From NCBI GenBank assembly GCA_028694115.1, contig JAQUUB010000089.1:1-18379 (forward strand): DNA of 18,379 nucleotides. Direction: 5' to 3'. The translations under genes and the position numbers were made by a program. Below are positions 14,953 through 18,379 of this stretch, piece by piece. Source of the DNA: Lachnospiraceae bacterium (GTDB lineage: Bacteria; Bacillota_A; Clostridia; Lachnospirales; Lachnospiraceae). The notes beneath the pieces were generated by a model. That model was given only the letters and a program-made list of their open reading frames with translations. It ran no database searches and had not been told where the DNA came from. Numbering within the stretch: the first letter of the stretch is position 1; each line of letters starts with the position of its first letter.

Positions 14953-15043
14953 AGAGACGAAATCTATTAGAATAGTACTTAATTTGCTACAAATATTGAA
15001 AGAGAAGAATTAATAATAGGAATTTAGAATCAGGAGGAACAAA

Positions 15044-15889
15044 ATGAGTTACGCAGATCAATTATTTTGTACAATGTGTAAGGATATTTTAGATAATGGA
15101 GTAAGTACAGAAGGCGAAAAAGTACGTCCGAAATGGGAAGATGGAACAAGTGCTTATACGATTAAAAGATTTGGTGTCGTGAATCGTTATGATCTTTCAA
15201 AGGAATTCCCTGCTATGACGTTACGTAAAACAGGATTTCGCAATGCTATTGATGAAATCCTGTGGATTTGGCAGAAAAAATCAAATAATGTAAATGATTT
15301 AAAGAGTCATATATGGGATGCCTGGGCGGATGATAAGGGTTTGATTGGAAAAGCATATGGTTATCAGTTAGGGATCAAGCATCAATACAAAGAGGGACTT
15401 ATGGATCAGGTGGATCGAGTGATCTATGATTTAAAAAATAATCCGTTTAGCAGAAGAATTATGACTAATCTTTACGTACACGAGGATTTGCATGAGATGA
15501 ATCTGTATCCATGTGCTTATAGCATGACTTTTAATGTGACACAAAGAAAGGGAGAGGATCAATTGGTATTAAATGCTATTTTGAATCAGCGCTCTCAGGA
15601 CGTTTTGACAGCGAATAATTGGAATGTAGTGCAGTATGCCGTATTAGTCCACATGCTAGCACAGGTTTGCGATATGAAAGTTGGAGAACTTGTTCATGTA
15701 ATTGCAGATGCTCATATTTATGATCGACATGTAGAACTTGTAAAAGAACTGATTGAAAGACCGCAACATGCAGCACCCAAATTTCATATGAATCCGGATA
15801 TAAAGGATTTTTATCAATTTACATTGGATGATTTTAACCTTACTGATTATGAGACAGGGGAGCAAATTAAGATTCCTGTTGCAGTATAA
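15044..15889 (+). CDS. thyA: Thymidylate synthase
   Basis: The enzyme methylates dUMP to dTMP using methylenetetrahydrofolate. The 281-residue protein has the phosphate-binding arginines in NPFSRRIM (R137, R138), the nucleophile Cys157 in NLYPCAYSMTFNV, and LNQRSQDVLTANNWNVVQYA. The catalytic segment reads YPCAYS rather than the PPCH of E. coli ThyA, as in the thymidylate synthase of B. subtilis and phage phi-3T type. It is shorter in the insert region than long ThyA forms, but its length is normal for this type. AGGAGG lies 7 to 8 bases before the ATG. The 91 bases upstream contain no promoter that I would defend, so read-through from the ATP-grasp cluster is possible. Confidence 0.95.
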   Translation: MSYADQLFCTMCKDILDNGVSTEGEKVRPKWEDGTSAYTIKRFGVVNRYDLSKEFPAMTLRKTGFRNAIDEILWIWQKKSNNVNDLKSHIWDAWADDKGLIGKAYGYQLGIKHQYKEGLMDQVDRVIYDLKNNPFSRRIMTNLYVHEDLHEMNLYPCAYSMTFNVTQRKGEDQLVLNAILNQRSQDVLTANNWNVVQYAVLVHMLAQVCDMKVGELVHVIADAHIYDRHVELVKELIERPQHAAPKFHMNPDIKDFYQFTLDDFNLTDYETGEQIKIPVAV

Positions 15890-15898
15890 AGAACGGAT

Positions 15899-15927
15899 TT
15901 GCATTTTGATGTAAAAAAAAGTATAAT
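15899..15927 (+). promoter_or_regulatory. Promoter of rel
   Basis: TTGCAT (15899-15904) and a perfect TATAAT (15922-15927) are separated by 17 bases, in the 71 to 80 bases between thyA and rel. The predicted start near 15934 gives a leader of about 36 bases. This indicates that rel can be transcribed independently of thyA. Confidence 0.7.
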
Positions 15928-15969
15928 ATATGGATATTTTTATAAACAAATGATTGGCTGGTGAAAGCT

Positions 15970-18252
15970 ATGGCAGAAGAGAATAAAACAGAGTTAATAC
16001 TTGATGATGGCAGAATACAGGCTATGAAAGAATATATGAGTCCTGAAGAATTATATCAGGACTTAATTGTGCGCGTCCAGAAATATCATCCTTCGGATGA
16101 TACCTCTATGATTGAAAAGGCTTATAAAATTGCATATGATGCTCACGAAAATCAAGTACGTAAATCAGGAGAACCTTATATTATTCATCCTCTGGGTGTA
16201 GCAATTGTCCTTGCTGACTTAGAATTAGATAAAGAAACGATTATTGCAGGTCTGTTGCATGATGTGGTAGAAGATACCATCATGACAAATGAGGAAATTG
16301 TTAAAATGTTTGGGGAAGACGTTGCGCATCTCGTAGATGGTGTGACGAAGTTAAGCAAGCTCCAGTATAATGGCGATAGAGAAGAAATGCAGGCAGAAAA
16401 CCTTCGAAAGATGTTTCTTGCAATGGCAAAGGACATTCGTGTCATTATGATTAAACTTGCTGATCGTCTTCATAACATGCGTACTTTGAAGCATATGCCT
16501 CCAGAAAAGCAACAGTATATTGCAAAAGAAACGATGGATATCTATGCACCAATTGCACAGCGTCTAGGTATCTCTAAAATAAAAGTAGAACTTGATGACT
16601 TGTCTTTAAAATATTTAAAACCAGAAGTATATTATGATTTAGTTGAGAAGATTTCCATTCGTAAAAGTGAAAGAGAACGGTATGTACAAGAAATCGTAGA
16701 AGAGGTTGCTGCACATATTAAAAATGCAGGAATTAGGGCAGAACTAGATGGACGTGTCAAACATTTCTTTAGCATTTATAAAAAGATGGTGAATCAAGAT
16801 AAAACAATTGACCAGATTTATGACTTATTTGCTGTTCGTATTATCGTGGATTCTGTAAAGGATTGCTATGCAGCACTTGGTGTAATTCATGAAATGTATA
16901 AACCAATCCCAGGTAGATTTAAGGACTATATTGCTATGCCTAAGACGAATATGTATCAGTCTTTGCATACGACATTAATCGGACCAACAGGTCAACCATT
17001 TGAAATTCAGATTCGTACTTATGAAATGCATCGTACAGCAGAATATGGAATTGCTGCCCATTGGAAATATAAAGAGGCATCTGATGGAAAACGACCAGAA
17101 CAGCAAGAGGAAGAAAAACTCAGTTGGTTAAAACAAATTCTCGAGTGGCAACGAGATATGAATGATAACAAAGAGTTCTTAAATATATTAAAGAGCGATT
17201 TGGATTTGTTTTCAGATAATGTTTATTGCTTTACGCCAACGGGTGATGTAAAAAATCTTCCGGCTGGCTCAACTCCTGTGGACTTTGCCTATAGTATTCA
17301 TAGTGCGGTTGGAAATAAAATGATTGGTGCCAGAGTCAATGGAAAGCTAGTTAATATTGATTATGTTATTAATAATGGTGACAGAATCGAAATTATTACA
17401 TCGGGTAATTCTAAAGGACCTAGTAGAGACTGGCTTAATATCGTTAAAAGTACGCAGGCAAAAAGCAAGATTAATCAGTGGTTTAAAAATGAACTTAAGG
17501 ATGATAATATCCTAAAGGGAAAAGATTCCTTTGCATCCTATTGTAAAGCAAAGTCAATTAATCCAATCGAAATTATGAAACCGGAATATATGGAAGCTGT
17601 CATGAGAAAATATGGCTTTAAGGATTGGGAATCCGTTTATGCTGCAATTGGCCATGGCGGATTAAAAGAAGGCCAGATTGCAAACAAAATGCTTGAGTGT
17701 TTTGACCGGGATCATAAAAAGCAAATTACAGATGAACAAGCACTTGAAAATATGGAGGAGTCTGCAAAGAAGAATGTTAGGAATAAAAATCAGGGTGGAA
17801 TCGTTGTTAGAGGAATCCATGATGTTGCGGTACGTTTTTCAAAATGTTGTAGTCCTCTTCCAGGTGATGAAATCGTAGGATTTGTTACACGAGGCAGAGG
17901 TGTATCAATTCATAGAACAGACTGTGTAAATGTGATAGGTCTATCTGAAATGGACCGTGCACGATTAATTGATGCTGACTGGCAGGAGCCAAAAGAGAGT
18001 TCTATTAAAGAAAAATATCTGGCAGAAATAAATATTTATGCAAATAATCGAAATGGACTTCTTGTTGATGTTTCCAGAATGTTCACCGAGAACTTAATTG
18101 ATATTAATGCAGTGAATTCAAGAACTTCCAAGCAAGGGATTGCGACCATTTCGGTAGCATTTGAAATTCATAATACAGAGGAACTCAATAAGATTATTGA
18201 TAAACTGCGTGGAATTAGTAATGTAATTGACATTGAAAGAACAGCAGGCTAG
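15970..18252 (+). CDS. rel: Bifunctional (p)ppGpp synthetase/hydrolase Rel
   Basis: This 760-residue long RSH enzyme makes and degrades the alarmone (p)ppGpp. The hydrolase domain has intact metal-binding residues (H73 in YIIHPLG, H97-D98 in LLHDVVEDT). The synthetase domain has RFKD (316-319), the charge type of bifunctional Gram-positive Rel enzymes, followed by YQSLHTT and QIRTYEMHRTAEYGIAAHW. Next come a TGS domain (VYCFTPTGDVKNLPAGSTPVDFAY), the zinc-finger-like segment with CCSPLPGDEIVGF and SIHRTDC, and a C-terminal ACT domain (EINIYANNRNGLLVDVSRM). The start is taken as the ATG at 15970, with GGTGA 5 to 6 bases upstream; a GTG at 15961 would add three residues but has no ribosome binding site. 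Both activities are expected to be functional. The dtd/hemZ-type neighbours common in Firmicutes are not seen in the remaining 127 bases. Confidence 0.96.
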   Translation: MAEENKTELILDDGRIQAMKEYMSPEELYQDLIVRVQKYHPSDDTSMIEKAYKIAYDAHENQVRKSGEPYIIHPLGVAIVLADLELDKETIIAGLLHDVVEDTIMTNEEIVKMFGEDVAHLVDGVTKLSKLQYNGDREEMQAENLRKMFLAMAKDIRVIMIKLADRLHNMRTLKHMPPEKQQYIAKETMDIYAPIAQRLGISKIKVELDDLSLKYLKPEVYYDLVEKISIRKSERERYVQEIVEEVAAHIKNAGIRAELDGRVKHFFSIYKKMVNQDKTIDQIYDLFAVRIIVDSVKDCYAALGVIHEMYKPIPGRFKDYIAMPKTNMYQSLHTTLIGPTGQPFEIQIRTYEMHRTAEYGIAAHWKYKEASDGKRPEQQEEEKLSWLKQILEWQRDMNDNKEFLNILKSDLDLFSDNVYCFTPTGDVKNLPAGSTPVDFAYSIHSAVGNKMIGARVNGKLVNIDYVINNGDRIEIITSGNSKGPSRDWLNIVKSTQAKSKINQWFKNELKDDNILKGKDSFASYCKAKSINPIEIMKPEYMEAVMRKYGFKDWESVYAAIGHGGLKEGQIANKMLECFDRDHKKQITDEQALENMEESAKKNVRNKNQGGIVVRGIHDVAVRFSKCCSPLPGDEIVGFVTRGRGVSIHRTDCVNVIGLSEMDRARLIDADWQEPKESSIKEKYLAEINIYANNRNGLLVDVSRMFTENLIDINAVNSRTSKQGIATISVAFEIHNTEELNKIIDKLRGISNVIDIERTAG

Positions 18253-18343
18253 GTGTGAAGTGTGAAATAAGAAAGTAGATTTTGGGCACAAGTATTTAAG
18301 GTGCGAGTTTATCTCACCAAAAAAAGAGTATGGTCGAAAATGT

Positions 18344-18375
18344 CAGCTTGTACAGTATTGTTTTTGTAAAAGCTG
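18344..18375. repeat. Imperfect 11-bp inverted repeat after rel
   Basis: CAGCTTGTACA and TGTAAAAGCTG are inverted copies matching at 10 of 11 positions around a 10-base T-rich loop. They lie 92 bases after the rel stop, at the window edge. There is no T-run right after the hairpin on the visible plus strand, so it is not a clear intrinsic terminator. It could be part of a longer element continuing beyond the window. The 127 bases after rel otherwise hold nothing I can identify. Confidence 0.35.
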
Positions 18376-18379
18376 TAAG

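Noticed and set aside
14953..15043. Promoter or riboswitch before thyA
   Set aside because: TTGCTA and nearby AATTAA-like hexamers give only weak matches at 17 to 18 base spacing, and no convincing folded element is visible in 91 bases.
18300..18328. Possible intrinsic terminator after rel (GGTGCGAG and CTCACC around a TTTAT loop)
   Set aside because: The stem needs a two-base bulge and is followed by A residues on the plus strand. On the minus strand the T-run lies on the wrong side. Neither orientation gives a standard terminator.
18330..18379. Start of a gene at the right edge (ATG at 18330, open to the window end)
   Set aside because: Only about 16 codons are visible, the ribosome binding site is weak, and the sequence overlaps an inverted repeat. 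There is not enough to support a gene.

Overview
The window looks like a chromosomal segment of a low-GC Gram-positive anaerobe, most likely a Lachnospiraceae/Clostridia member (Lachnoclostridium-like). The reasons are the AT-rich codons, strong AGGAGG-type ribosome binding sites, a bifunctional Rel of the RFKD type, a B. subtilis-type ThyA, a YbiT-like ABC-F, and a Ppx-Ppk1-Maf-HAD gene order that I associate with this group. No rRNA or tRNA gene, CRISPR array, transposase or phage gene is visible. There is no gene-free stretch longer than about 260 bases.

Layout. (1) 1-435: about 120 bases of non-coding sequence, with an rRNA-leader-like motif on the minus strand, abut the last ~100 residues of a DUF815 AAA+ ATPase whose N-terminal part is missing. 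(2) 459-6542, plus strand: a tightly packed run of ppx/gppA-type phosphatase, ppk1, maf, a Gph-like HAD phosphatase, a Cof-type HAD phosphatase and an 88-codon acidic protein. Its theme is polyphosphate and phosphate/nucleotide housekeeping. (3) 9858-6546, minus strand: an operon of YbiT-like ABC-F ATPase, PHP-domain phosphoesterase and a second Cof-type HAD phosphatase. It converges on region 2 with only 3 bases between stop codons. (4) 10037-14952, plus strand: a good sigma-A-type promoter, then an unrecognised 133-aa protein, a TrmFO/GidA-like FAD oxidoreductase carrying a four-cysteine cluster, an ion-transporter-superfamily permease, and two different RimK-like ATP-grasp ligases. This is the part of the window most likely to be an undescribed pathway. 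(5) 15044-18252: thymidylate synthase, then rel with its own consensus-like promoter.

How the genes fit together. Ppk1 makes polyphosphate and the Ppx-like protein would degrade it or (p)ppGpp. Maf and the HAD phosphatases clean up nucleotides and sugar phosphates. Rel sets (p)ppGpp and ThyA supplies dTMP. Region 4 pairs an importer or exporter with a redox enzyme and two ligases that form amide bonds using ATP. This arrangement suggests uptake or export plus modification of a small carboxylate or amino-acid-like molecule, but the substrate cannot be read from the sequence.

The clearest non-coding signal is a 32-base module (6-bp hairpin, UAAA loop, then a Shine-Dalgarno) found twice with two differences, directly in front of two unlinked genes, ppk1 and the ABC-F gene. 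Both differences exchange a Watson-Crick pair for a G-U wobble, so the hairpin is kept. Function calls rest on reading motifs by eye; no database search was run.
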